NCBI RefSeq assembly: GCF_000185805.1
Contig: NC_014926.1
Span: forward strand, 886,418 to 950,417
Source: Thermovibrio ammonificans HB-1
GTDB taxonomy: Bacteria; Aquificota; Aquificia; Desulfurobacteriales; Desulfurobacteriaceae
Direction of reading: 5' to 3'
DNA length: 64,000 nucleotides
In this document: positions 34,687 through 43,177 of the stretch, in pieces
How the letters are laid out: each line of letters starts with the position of its first letter
Position numbering within the stretch: position 1 is the stretch's first letter
The notes under the pieces: generated by a model
Databases searched by the model: none
What the model saw: the letters and a program-made list of their open reading frames with translations, nothing else
Told to the model about the DNA's origin: nothing
Translations under genes and position numbers: made by a program

Positions 34687-35442
34687 GTGATAAAGGAAGG
34701 ACTAAAAGCCATTGCAGTAGCAGTACTTCTCTCCTCTACAGCCCTTGGCTACCCCCTTGAGCTGAAAAACACGGCAAGAACGGGGTACACGCTGGCCCGC
34801 TTTACAGTCTCTCCCGGAGCCGACGGCATCAACCGGTGCAAACAGCTGTGCTACCAGAACAACGGCTGCCTCGCCTGGAGCGTAAGCGAAAACGTGTGCT
34901 CCCTACAGTTCGACGTTCCCGAGCCGCTTCCCCGAAAAGGTAGCACGTCGGGGATAAAACCCGCCTATCTGTACCCGTTTATGGACACCCGGATACCCGA
35001 AAGCTGGGGAAAAACCTTTAAAGTTGTCCTCTGTAATCCCCACAAAATCCCCAACAGCAACCAGCACTTCGGCTGGAAGGAGAAGGCCGAAGCCATAGGA
35101 GACGCAGTTCCCCCCGAAGGCGCCCAAGGGGTTCTCTACCTCTACCCGGTTACGAAGGTCGACCCAGCCGTTGTTGAGGGAACCTTTAAAGTCCCCGAAA
35201 ATGGGGCAACGCTTGAAATCAGAACGGCGGGAAACGTAAATTCGAGTTACCTTTTAAAGGTTGCCGTTAACGGCAAGGTAGTGCTGTCGAAGACCGTAAG
35301 CGGGAGCAGGTGGCGGGTGGTGAAAGTTCCCCTCGATAGCTACGCCGGCCAAACGGTAACGGTAGACCTCCTGGGCTGTAGGAAGGGATGGTTCTACCAG
35401 TACATCTTTATAGACTGGATTAAACTGGTCCCTAACGACTGA
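34687..35442 (+). CDS. Secreted protein with PAN-like Cys domain
   Basis: A 251-residue protein with a signal peptide (cut after STALG, near residue 21). A small N-terminal Cys domain (NRCKQLCYQNNGCLAWSVS with a further Cys in ENVCSLQ) resembles PAN/apple domains that bind glycans or proteins. The C-terminal half is beta-sandwich-like, and contains two more Cys (VVLCNP, LLGCRKG). The GTG at 34687 follows TAGGGGGAA. It is a single-gene unit with its own terminator. Surface adhesion or binding is inferred only. Confidence 0.75.
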   Translation: MIKEGLKAIAVAVLLSSTALGYPLELKNTARTGYTLARFTVSPGADGINRCKQLCYQNNGCLAWSVSENVCSLQFDVPEPLPRKGSTSGIKPAYLYPFMDTRIPESWGKTFKVVLCNPHKIPNSNQHFGWKEKAEAIGDAVPPEGAQGVLYLYPVTKVDPAVVEGTFKVPENGATLEIRTAGNVNSSYLLKVAVNGKVVLSKTVSGSRWRVVKVPLDSYAGQTVTVDLLGCRKGWFYQYIFIDWIKLVPND

Positions 35443-35474
35443 GGAATCCCCCCACCTTGGGCACCTCTGCCCGA

Positions 35475-35504
35475 GGGCCGTCCGTTTTCTGGCGGCCCTT
35501 TTTT
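35475..35504 (+). terminator. Rho-independent terminator
   Basis: The stem GGGCCG (35475-35480) pairs with CGGCCC (35493-35498), extended by an inner CC/GG pair with a bulge. A run of six T (35499-35504) follows. It closes the secreted-protein gene at 34687-35442. Confidence 0.85.
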
Positions 35505-35546
35505 CCACTTATGTTAAATTTCCCAAATCAACCCCCGGAGAGAGCA

Positions 35547-36758
35547 ATGGAGCTGTTTACGCTGGAAAACGGCCTGAAGGTCTGCCTTAAGGAGAGAGAA
35601 GACCTCTTCTCAACCACCGTTGTTCTGTGGGTTAAAGCCGGGGCGGCCTACGAAACAGATAGGGAGCGGGGGGCGGCCCACTTCCTCGAGCACGTAATCT
35701 TTACAGAGAGCGAAAACCTTGCCCCCGGCCAGATAGACGCCGAAGTTGAGAGGCTGGGAGGCGAGCTCAACGCCGCAACCTCTTACGACTACACTTACTA
35801 CTATATAAACCTCCCCGGCAGGTACACCCTGCGGGCCCTGGAGCTGATTTCAGAGCTTGTCCTGCGGCCGGTTATCTCCGAAAGGGCCGTTGAGAAGGAG
35901 CGCCCGATAGTCCTCGAGGAGATAGCAAGAAGCCGGGATAACCCCCACGAGCTCTTCTCGGAGCGCTTCCTGATGGAGCTTTACAGGAAGGCCCCCTACA
36001 GGCACCCCATTTTGGGATACCCCGACACCGTTTCGTCATTCACCCCCGAGCTCCTTCAGAGCTTTTACAACAGACTCTATACGCCCGAACGGATGGGCCT
36101 GGTTGTTGTGGGTAACTTCCGCCCGGAGGAGGTAAAGAGCAGGCTCAGCGGGCTCTTCTGTGCAGAGAAAAAGGGAGAGCCGGTAACCGAGCCCGAGCCC
36201 GAACCTGCCGACACCGCCGCCGCGAGGTTTGCCCTTAGCCACCCAACTGTTTCGTTCCCCTACGTGGCTCTGGGGTGGAAGCTCCCCCCGTGCGGCCGAC
36301 ACGACATCTACTTCGAGATTCTCGACTCTATGCTCTCATCGGGGCGCTCGGCACTCCTCTACAGGGAGCTTCGGGAAAGGGGAGTGGTCTTCTCCGCCTC
36401 CTCAAACTACCAGAACCTCCTGTTCGGCTCAAACTTTACCGTTTCGATGGCAACCGAAAACCCCGAAAGAGCCGTAGAGGAGCTGAAAAAACTCCTCAAA
36501 AACCTTGTAGAGCGGGTTTCGGAATCCGAGTTTCGACTTGCGAAGGAGAAGCTGAAGAAGGGAGAGCTCTTCGGCAGGGAGTCGGGTGAGGCCGAGGCCG
36601 ACGCCATCGGCTACGCCGTAACCGTTCTGGGCGACCCCGGCTACTTTACAGACTTCTTCAAAGACCTTGAAGCAGCAGATATCAACACCTTCAGGGAGAA
36701 AATCTCCTTCCTGACGGAAGAGCCCTTAATCGGACTTCTCACTCCCCAAGCAGACTAA
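35547..36758 (+). CDS. M16-family (insulinase-type) zinc peptidase
   Basis: A 403-residue peptidase from the ATG at 35547 (after GGAGAGAG). An in-frame start 90 bases upstream would lie inside the preceding terminator, so it was rejected. The inverted zinc motif HFLEH is at 45-49, with the third ligand in the downstream EEIARSRDNP region, the family's YYINLPGRY segment and a second inactive half. It may process proteins or peptides; location is cytoplasmic, as no signal peptide is seen. Its 3' end overlaps the convergent chaperone gene by 33 bases. Confidence 0.9.
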   Translation: MELFTLENGLKVCLKEREDLFSTTVVLWVKAGAAYETDRERGAAHFLEHVIFTESENLAPGQIDAEVERLGGELNAATSYDYTYYYINLPGRYTLRALELISELVLRPVISERAVEKERPIVLEEIARSRDNPHELFSERFLMELYRKAPYRHPILGYPDTVSSFTPELLQSFYNRLYTPERMGLVVVGNFRPEEVKSRLSGLFCAEKKGEPVTEPEPEPADTAAARFALSHPTVSFPYVALGWKLPPCGRHDIYFEILDSMLSSGRSALLYRELRERGVVFSASSNYQNLLFGSNFTVSMATENPERAVEELKKLLKNLVERVSESEFRLAKEKLKKGELFGRESGEAEADAIGYAVTVLGDPGYFTDFFKDLEAADINTFREKISFLTEEPLIGLLTPQAD

Positions 36759-37970
36759 AGCACCCCTCAGGGCCTTTACGCCGAACTCTTTTTTAAGCTC
36801 TTCCAGCTTCCTCTTTACCAGCCTGCGCTCCTTCTCCACCTTCAGCCTGTTCTTTATGGTTGTGTAAACGTCTCCGTAGCCCAAAACCCTCGAGGGAACG
36901 AACCTGTCGAGGACAACGAGTAGGGTTTTACCGCTCGGCACGTTGAGGAGGTAGAGCTTCTTCCCCTTCTCCGTGAAAACGAGCTGGGCAACGGGGTTGT
37001 TCTGCCCCTCCTCCACCTCAACAACCCTTCCCCGGGAGAAAACCTCTTTGGGAATCGCCTTTGCCGGCGGAATCCCCTTCTTCAGCTTCTGCAATGCCTC
37101 TTTGGCGGCCTCCTCGCTCTCAAAGGGGTAAACGGTAACCTTTGCCCTCTCGGGTGTTCTGAACTCCTGCTTGTGCTCCCTGTAGTAGCGCTTAACCTCG
37201 TCGTCGGAGACCTTTACTTGGGAGGCTATTTCAGACTCAAAAGCCTTAACGGCAAAGGACTCCTTGTAGTAGAGGAGTTCGTTTTTGAACTTCTCGGTTC
37301 TGTCAAGCCCCTGGGCCTTTGCCTTCAGGTAGAGCATGTAGTCCCTAACGGCCCTCTTTAGCGCCTCGGCAGAGCTCGAACCGTTGAGGAGGGGTTGAAG
37401 CTCCCCGTAAGTTACCTTCCCTCCCGGGTAAACGGCCACAACGTCGCCCTCTTTTTCAGGGTGGAGGTTAACGATTTTCACCCCCCTCATCGCCCCGGAG
37501 TAGAGCTTCCTCTCCGCATCCTCAAACTTGTGGGCCTTTATGTTTATCTCCACAAACTTCCTGAGCCTCGCCCTCTCCTTGGGCGGGTACTTCTCAAGGG
37601 CTTTCTCAACCTCTTCCGGGGATACTTTTACCTCAGAGAGCCTTTTATTGACGAGCATGGAGATAAGCTCGTCGATTTTAAACTTCTCGAGCCTTCTCTT
37701 AACAACAGGGTCGTTAAAGTAGCCCCTCTTCTCGTAGTAGGTGAGTATCAGCTGCCTCTGACCTATCTTCTCCAGGAGCTTCTCCCTCCCCGAAAGCCCG
37801 CTGTAAAACCGCCTAAGGGCCCACTTGGGGAGCCTCGACTCCACAAACTCAAAGTAGGAGTAGTTAACGGTTCTGCCGTCGACCTTCAGCAGCGGTTCAT
37901 CCGGCGGGCAGGTGCCGGAAAACGCAGCCGGGGCAAAGAACAAAACGGCTGCCACAAGTAGCTTCCTCAC
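36726..37970 (-). CDS. SurA/PpiD-like periplasmic chaperone (parvulin type)
   Basis: A 414-residue protein with a signal peptide (cut after AAFSG). A long helical N-terminal chaperone region with VDGRTVNYSYFEFVE resembles SurA-like proteins. A central helical part follows (KVSDDEVKRYYREHKQEFRTPE is typical of the parvulin prelude), then a rather diverged PPIase-like domain (PERAKVTVYPFE to LLVVLDRFVPSR). It probably assists outer-membrane protein folding. GTG start after GGAGGTTAGC. Prolyl isomerase activity is uncertain because the PPIase part is degenerate. Confidence 0.82.
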   Translation of the reverse strand: MRKLLVAAVLFFAPAAFSGTCPPDEPLLKVDGRTVNYSYFEFVESRLPKWALRRFYSGLSGREKLLEKIGQRQLILTYYEKRGYFNDPVVKRRLEKFKIDELISMLVNKRLSEVKVSPEEVEKALEKYPPKERARLRKFVEINIKAHKFEDAERKLYSGAMRGVKIVNLHPEKEGDVVAVYPGGKVTYGELQPLLNGSSSAEALKRAVRDYMLYLKAKAQGLDRTEKFKNELLYYKESFAVKAFESEIASQVKVSDDEVKRYYREHKQEFRTPERAKVTVYPFESEEAAKEALQKLKKGIPPAKAIPKEVFSRGRVVEVEEGQNNPVAQLVFTEKGKKLYLLNVPSGKTLLVVLDRFVPSRVLGYGDVYTTIKNRLKVEKERRLVKRKLEELKKEFGVKALRGALVCLGSEKSD

Positions 37971-37971
37971 G

Positions 37972-38955
37972 CTAACCTCCGTAAGACGTTATCCTCTCTA
38001 AGAACTTCTCGGTGAGAAGCTCTATCTCCTTCCTTCCCTCCAGCTCCTTAACCCAGCTCTCGGGAATCGAGCCAAACCCCAAGTACCCCCCTAAAATCCC
38101 TCCGGTCACAAAGGCTACGGCGTCTGTATCGCCGCCGAACTCTCCGTAACTGTTAACGGCCGAGAGAACGCCCATCCTGAAAGAGCGGTAGTTGGAAAGG
38201 GCAAAGTAAAGGCCGCTTGCAAAGGCCTCCGGAGCGAAAGAGCCGTTACCAAGAACAACTGCAACCTCGTCCGGCTTTAAGCTTCCCTTCCTGAGCACCT
38301 GCAGCAGCAGGTCAAGGTACGCCTTTACCGTTTCGGTTTGGGCAAACTCCCTTAAAACGTCTATGAACCCCAAACGGTCTTCCTCCGTCTCAAAAGAGAC
38401 CCTACCCCCTACAACCTCCGAGGCCGCAACGGCGAGAACTCCGGCCGTGTCGGTCAGAATCGGGTCTCCGTGGGTTATAGAGGCCACGTAGGCCCCCTCC
38501 TGGTAGGCGTCGTCGCTGCTGTCCCACCTGAAGAGGCCGGCCGCAAGGGCCGGAACTGCGCCGTCTATGTCCGTTGCCTTAACCTGGGCTTCCACGCTTT
38601 CAAGCCCTGCACCGTAGGAGAGGGCGGCGTTAACGTGGGCCCCCGACGGATACCTGTGCTCCCTCTCCCTCTTTACCCAGTCGACAAGGAGCTCCACGTA
38701 GTAAGACTCGTCGAAGTAACCCCGTTCGGCGTAAACCTTTAAGGCCATAAGGAAAATTTGAGACTCGTGGGAGTAACACCCCTTCCCCAGGTGCGGACAC
38801 ACCGCAAGGGGTGAAGGCTCCCTGAAGCCGAGTATCGGCCCTCCGTAGGCCCTCTTCACCGTCTCCCCGTCCATCTCCTCAACGAGCGTTCCCAGCGCAT
38901 CCCCGATTACCGCACCGAAAACCGCTCCCTTTACCTTCTCTTTGAGAAGCTCCAT
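37972..38955 (-). CDS. ADP-ribosylglycohydrolase-family protein
   Basis: A 327-residue protein from the ATG at 38955, which follows GGAGGTTGT; an ATG 15 bases upstream overlaps that site and is less likely. The N-terminal FGAVIGDALG and C-terminal GGDTDAVAFVTGGILGGYLG are the two metal-site regions of the ARH/DraG family. Members remove ADP-ribose from proteins or are involved in related nucleotide chemistry. The first-block SDDT-like motif seen in many members is not obvious (YSHESQIFL here), so activity is uncertain. The stop lies one base before the chaperone start. Confidence 0.82.
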   Translation of the reverse strand: MELLKEKVKGAVFGAVIGDALGTLVEEMDGETVKRAYGGPILGFREPSPLAVCPHLGKGCYSHESQIFLMALKVYAERGYFDESYYVELLVDWVKREREHRYPSGAHVNAALSYGAGLESVEAQVKATDIDGAVPALAAGLFRWDSSDDAYQEGAYVASITHGDPILTDTAGVLAVAASEVVGGRVSFETEEDRLGFIDVLREFAQTETVKAYLDLLLQVLRKGSLKPDEVAVVLGNGSFAPEAFASGLYFALSNYRSFRMGVLSAVNSYGEFGGDTDAVAFVTGGILGGYLGFGSIPESWVKELEGRKEIELLTEKFLERITSYGG

Positions 38956-39057
38956 ACAACCTCCGAACATACTAACAGAGTTGAGACAGACTAATACTTA
39001 ATGCCCTTAAAGGAGACGGACAAGGAGGGGGAAAGGGGGGGAGGCCCCCAGCAGAGC

Positions 39058-42000
39058 TTAGGACCTCCTCTTCCTCCTTCCGACAAACAGACCGAGAAGA
39101 CCTGCAAACATGGAGAGGAAAGAGGCGATACCGGACGGTGCAGGCGTAGAGGCCGCAAGAGAACAGCCTCCGCCCCCTCCGGCAGAAGAGGTGGTTGCAG
39201 AGGTAGAGGTGGCAGCGGTTCCGACTATTGCAAAGTAGCTGAGGTTCTGACGGGCAAACGTAACGAAGGGGTTGTTGGGGTCTACGCCGAAGTCGGCCAC
39301 CTTAGTCCAGTTCTTGCCGTCTTCGCTGGCAAGAACAACCACCCTGTCTTTAACCTTCTCGGGGTCGTACTTAATCGTGAACGTAACGGGGGCGTTAAAG
39401 CGGTTCGTCTTGGTGTGGATGTCGAGAACTTCGGTGGCCAGAACGGGAGTTGATACCCCCATGGATTTAGCCGCCTCAAGGGCCGACTCCTCAATGGAGG
39501 CGTTCTCTACTTTCTCTACCTTAACGGAAGTTGGGGTATCAACGGCTCCCACAGGTGCCGATATCTGGACGTCTTCGGAAACCGGACCCGTAACCTTGCC
39601 GTCGGGAGTAACCAGGTAGAAGGCGGCGTACTCCTTGCTCTCTACCGGAACGGAAGTGACGTTAAGGAGAGCTCCCTGAGTCACAACGATTTTTCCGTCT
39701 TTAACCTCGGCTCCTGCCGGAAGCTTCCACATACCGGCCGCCTTAGACTCGGAGATGGCCTCCGGAGAGAAGCCAAAGGGAATAAGGGTTACCTCTCTTC
39801 CGGCGGTCGGGTCGCCGCTCATAACTGCCGGGCTCAGCCTGTTCTGGCTCTCGTCGGCGCTGTGGCAGGCGTCACAGGAGAGCGGACCGGAGCTCTTAGA
39901 GCCGAGGGCGTAACTTGCCGGCAGAACGCCGTGGTCAACCCCGAAGGGAGCCATGAAGAACATGATAACCGGGTTGTGGGGATGGTCCGGGTCTTCCTTA
40001 TCGAGCACCTGTTTAAGGGCCGCCTTAACCGCCTCGTACTCGGCGTCGTTGCTGATTTCCGGCCTGCCGTCGCCGTCATCGTCGTCTATGTAGTTGAGGT
40101 AGCCTCCGGGATTGCCCTCTACCCAGTGGAGCTTAATCGCAATCTTGCCGGTGTTGGGGTCTATCGTAAGGCCGGGAACGCTCTTGTCGGGAGCTTCCGG
40201 GTCTATCGTAGACCTTCCCAGCGGGTTGCCGTTTGCGTCGTAGGCAACGCCGTCGAAGGCCATGTTCATCTCCCTGATGAAGAGAGCCCTTCCGGTTGCG
40301 GCGTCTACCCAGGTTGCAACCTGAATCGGGTTGATGAGCCCCGCCTTGAGAACCGGGTTACCGCTGTCGTCTACCGTCCAGCGCTTGATAATCACGGGAG
40401 CCCAGCGCCACGGGAAGTTACCCGGCTTAATCTCCCAGTTGCCGAACATCGTATTGCCGACCCTCATAAGGGCCCTGAAGGGGTCCATATCTATCTGGCC
40501 TATGGGGAGAACTTTGTCGTTACCCGCATCGTCGGTTTGGGCTATCACGTAGGAGTAGTTGATACCGTAGGTTGGAGTGGGAGCAAACGCCGGTATTGCC
40601 CACTCGGGCGGGAACTGCTGAACCTGGAAAGTTGTAGAGTTTGCGCTCATGAAACGGTTATCGAAGTTGTTGGAGTAGCCCAGGGTGTCGTCGAAGAAGC
40701 GGAAGCTCCAGTAAGTTTTGTAGGGAATGTGGCACACCTGACACATGATTTTCGAGATGTGGGCTCCGGCAGCGGGCCCGAACTTAGACTTGTGGGCATC
40801 TGCGGCTGCAGCTTCAGAACCCCAGTGGCACTTCACACAGGTCTGAACGGGCGGGTTGTAGTCCAGCGCCGGCATAACCTCACCGGCCGGGTCGTTACCC
40901 TTGAGGAAGTTGTGGGGGTTGTGGTGCTCCCTGACCTCTTCGGGGAGGTTATCCTGACCGTGACACGACAGGCACGTTAAATTGCCGCCGTCTTTGGCAA
41001 AGTGAACGTCGTAGCCGGCGGGAAGTCCCTGGGTGTTCGTCGGGTCGGTGTTGATTTCACCCGAGGAGTCCATGGCTATGGGAGCCACGGAGTTATCGTT
41101 CTGGCTCTCGTCCGGAGCGTAAACGGCGCCACGCTTAACAACGTCGGCCCCCAAACCTATGATACCCCTCCTCACGTACCAAGAGGGGTGGGATTGTCCG
41201 CTGGGGTCGGACCACCTGTTTTCTGTATCGGGGATGGCAAAGTGGCACTGGGCACACATGAGGCCCAGGTCTTTATCCTTGTCGCCGGCGTGGGTAACCT
41301 TAACGCCGTCTGCAGAGGCGGCGTCGGGTCCGGCCAGCGTGTAGTGGTTATCCGTTTCCAGCACCGGCAACTGAACGTTGTCCAGGTCTACATCAGAAGC
41401 GTAGTAGGCTACGGCCTTAAAGGTTCCGTCGGGCTGCTTTATAAGCCTTACAAAGGCAAGGGGCTTGGTCGGGTCGTTGGGGTCTGCAACCCCCATAAGA
41501 GTTCCCGTTGCGGCCCAGCCGAAGAAGTGTCCGGCCCTTGCCAGAGTTACAAAGGGAACGTTTGGGTCGCCCGGCGAGTAGGTGTAGTTGTCGCTGAGGG
41601 AGGTTGCCCTCATCATAAAGCCGGCACCAACGTAGGGTTGCCCCTCCTTGTCTGCCGTAGACTCAAAGAAGGCGTTACGCAGGTAGTCCCTTGCAGAGAA
41701 GTTGGGAGCTCCGGGGTCCAGGTAGAACTGGCTGAAGAATCCCGAAAGCCCGTTGCCGTTGTAGGTGTAATCGGTACCGCCGAGCTTCGAGTAGGGAACC
41801 GTAAACCCGCTGGTTTGTCCGTGTCTGAGGGCGCCGGCAATAACCGCAATCGTGAGGCTCTGGGCCTTCATTACAAGCTGCTGGTCTGAGAGGTCGAGGC
41901 CGGAATTCAGCAGGCAGTCCTGAATAACGTTCTGGTAGTAAATAGCCACCAGCCTCTCAAGCGGGTCCGAGTAGAAGGCCGCCGAGTCTATCGTGTAGCC

Positions 42001-42996
42001 GGCCTGGGCCTCCTGAGAGCTGAGCTGGGGAGGGAAGCCCATGGAAATCTCTACTACGTGGCCGTTGGGGTCCTTCTTAACGAAGACGAAAACCCTCGGG
42101 TTTGCCGGAGTCGGGTTGAGGGCTTTCCACTCAACAGTTCCGTTGTCGGACAAGTGGATGGCACTTTCAACCACGAGGTTGTCGTTCTCGGCAGCGCTCC
42201 TGTCGGCGTGGCAGAGGAAGCAGTCGGTATCGAGAACCCCCGACTTCTTCCAGTTGAACTTGTGGGGCATTCCTATGTAGCCCCTCGAGTACTCGTCGGC
42301 CGTGTAGGAGAAGAGGTCTCCGTCTACCTGGTCGTCGGTGTAGGAGGCCTTAGAGAAAAAGCCTGTGCCGTCGGTAGCGTCGTCCCAGGTTTCGGCCTCG
42401 TCGTGGCGTTTGCCGCTGTCCCTGTCGAAGGCGTGAATTCCGCCCGAGTGGCAGGATGCACAGGTGAACACCTTGTCGGGTGTTCCCATATCCATTGCGT
42501 ATTTTACGTTTCCGCGGAAATCTATGCCGTTGTTAATGTCGGGGGCGAGTCCGGGGTCGTCTGCAGGGTGCTTTGCCGCCAACTGGCGGTATGAAGGGGG
42601 TCACCACGCGCCGTCGTCGCCGAAGGACCTCAGGAACTTACGCCAGTCTTTACCTTCGCGAACCCTGTTGGCGCCGAAGTCATCGGCCATCTCGTCCCAG
42701 CCCCGGCCTACGTGGTAGGTTGCGTGAATCGGGCCGGGAGAGTGGAGCCCCCCTTTAACGTCTCCCGTTACATCGGAGTGGCAGGAGCCGCAGGTTACCT
42801 CCCAGCTTACCGGGTTACCTGCGTAGTAGGTTGTCCCCCCGATTGTTATGGAATCTGTGGCGTTTAGGGTTTGGGAGATGGGGTTTCCGTTGATGTCCTT
42901 GAGTGTAACCGGTCCGTGGGCCTGCGCCTGGAGGGTTAGTCCCATTAGGAAGGCCGAAGAAATTGAGAGAGTTGTCTTCCAGCGCCGTTTAACCAT
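39058..42996 (-). CDS. Large octaheme-type c cytochrome with in-frame UGA (possible selenoprotein)
   Basis: One reading frame of 1312 codons is interrupted only by a TGA at 42603-42601 (codon 132). The first part has a signal peptide (cut near AQA-HG, residue 27) and CGSCH at 69-73. The part after the TGA continues in the same frame with seven more CxxCH haem motifs (CASCH, CFLCH, CAQCH, CLSCH, CVKCH, CQVCH, CDACH). Beta-rich domains and a C-terminal GGGGGCSLA, membrane helix and RRKRRS follow. The downstream part has no credible start: only a TTG with no ribosome-binding site. A hairpin after the TGA fits a SECIS. The ATG at 42996 follows GGGGAGGTGAAGT. It is probably an exported, surface-anchored electron carrier or terminal reductase. 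Alternatives are a nonsense mutation or a sequencing error. Confidence 0.75.
42576..42603 (-). promoter_or_regulatory. Candidate bacterial SECIS hairpin at the in-frame UGA
   Basis: Starting 12 bases after the TGA, CCGCC pairs with GGCGG around the loop AGTT, so the apical loop is 17-20 bases downstream with G as its second base. Known bacterial SECIS elements have an apical loop roughly 16-37 bases after the UGA with an early G. A CUU/AAG pairing could extend the stem below an internal loop. Whether the organism has selA, selB and tRNA-Sec cannot be seen here. Confidence 0.5.
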
Positions 42997-43029
42997 ACTT
43001 CACCTCCCCTAATTTACAATTCCTAATTT

Positions 43030-43057
43030 AGTATATCTCTTATTTTCTAAATGTCAA
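43030..43057 (-). promoter_or_regulatory. Sigma-70 promoter of the cytochrome gene
   Basis: TTGACA and TATACT on the minus strand, 16 bases apart, lie about 35 bases upstream of the cytochrome ATG. This is the clearest -35/-10 pair in the window. The rest of the AT-rich divergent spacer to 43177 holds a possible TATAAT at 43149 for the plus-strand gene, without a good -35. Confidence 0.7.
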
Positions 43058-43177
43058 AGCAGATTATGAAATAATAAAATTTCTATTATCAACTGTTGAT
43101 TCCGGGGTTTTTATATTAGAAGTGAGCCGTCCATCTAAAGAGGAAAGCTATAATTTGCCAAGACGGGAGCAATAAAG

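Noticed and set aside
35457-35546. 30-codon N-terminal extension of the M16 peptidase
   Set aside because: The extension runs through the terminator hairpin of the preceding gene and has no family similarity.
39035-39049. G-rich/C-rich hairpin after the cytochrome gene as terminator
   Set aside because: Only five pairs with a three-base loop and no T-tract on the minus strand; too weak to call.
39862-41889. Long open frames on the plus strand opposite the cytochrome gene (372 and 295 codons)
   Set aside because: They are mirror frames of a GC3-biased gene; no ribosome-binding site, no recognisable domain, and the minus-strand frame has clear haem motifs.
42601-42603. Annotating the cytochrome as two independent genes
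   Set aside because: The second part would start at a TTG without ribosome-binding site or signal peptide although it carries exported haem motifs; a single recoded or mutated frame explains the data better.
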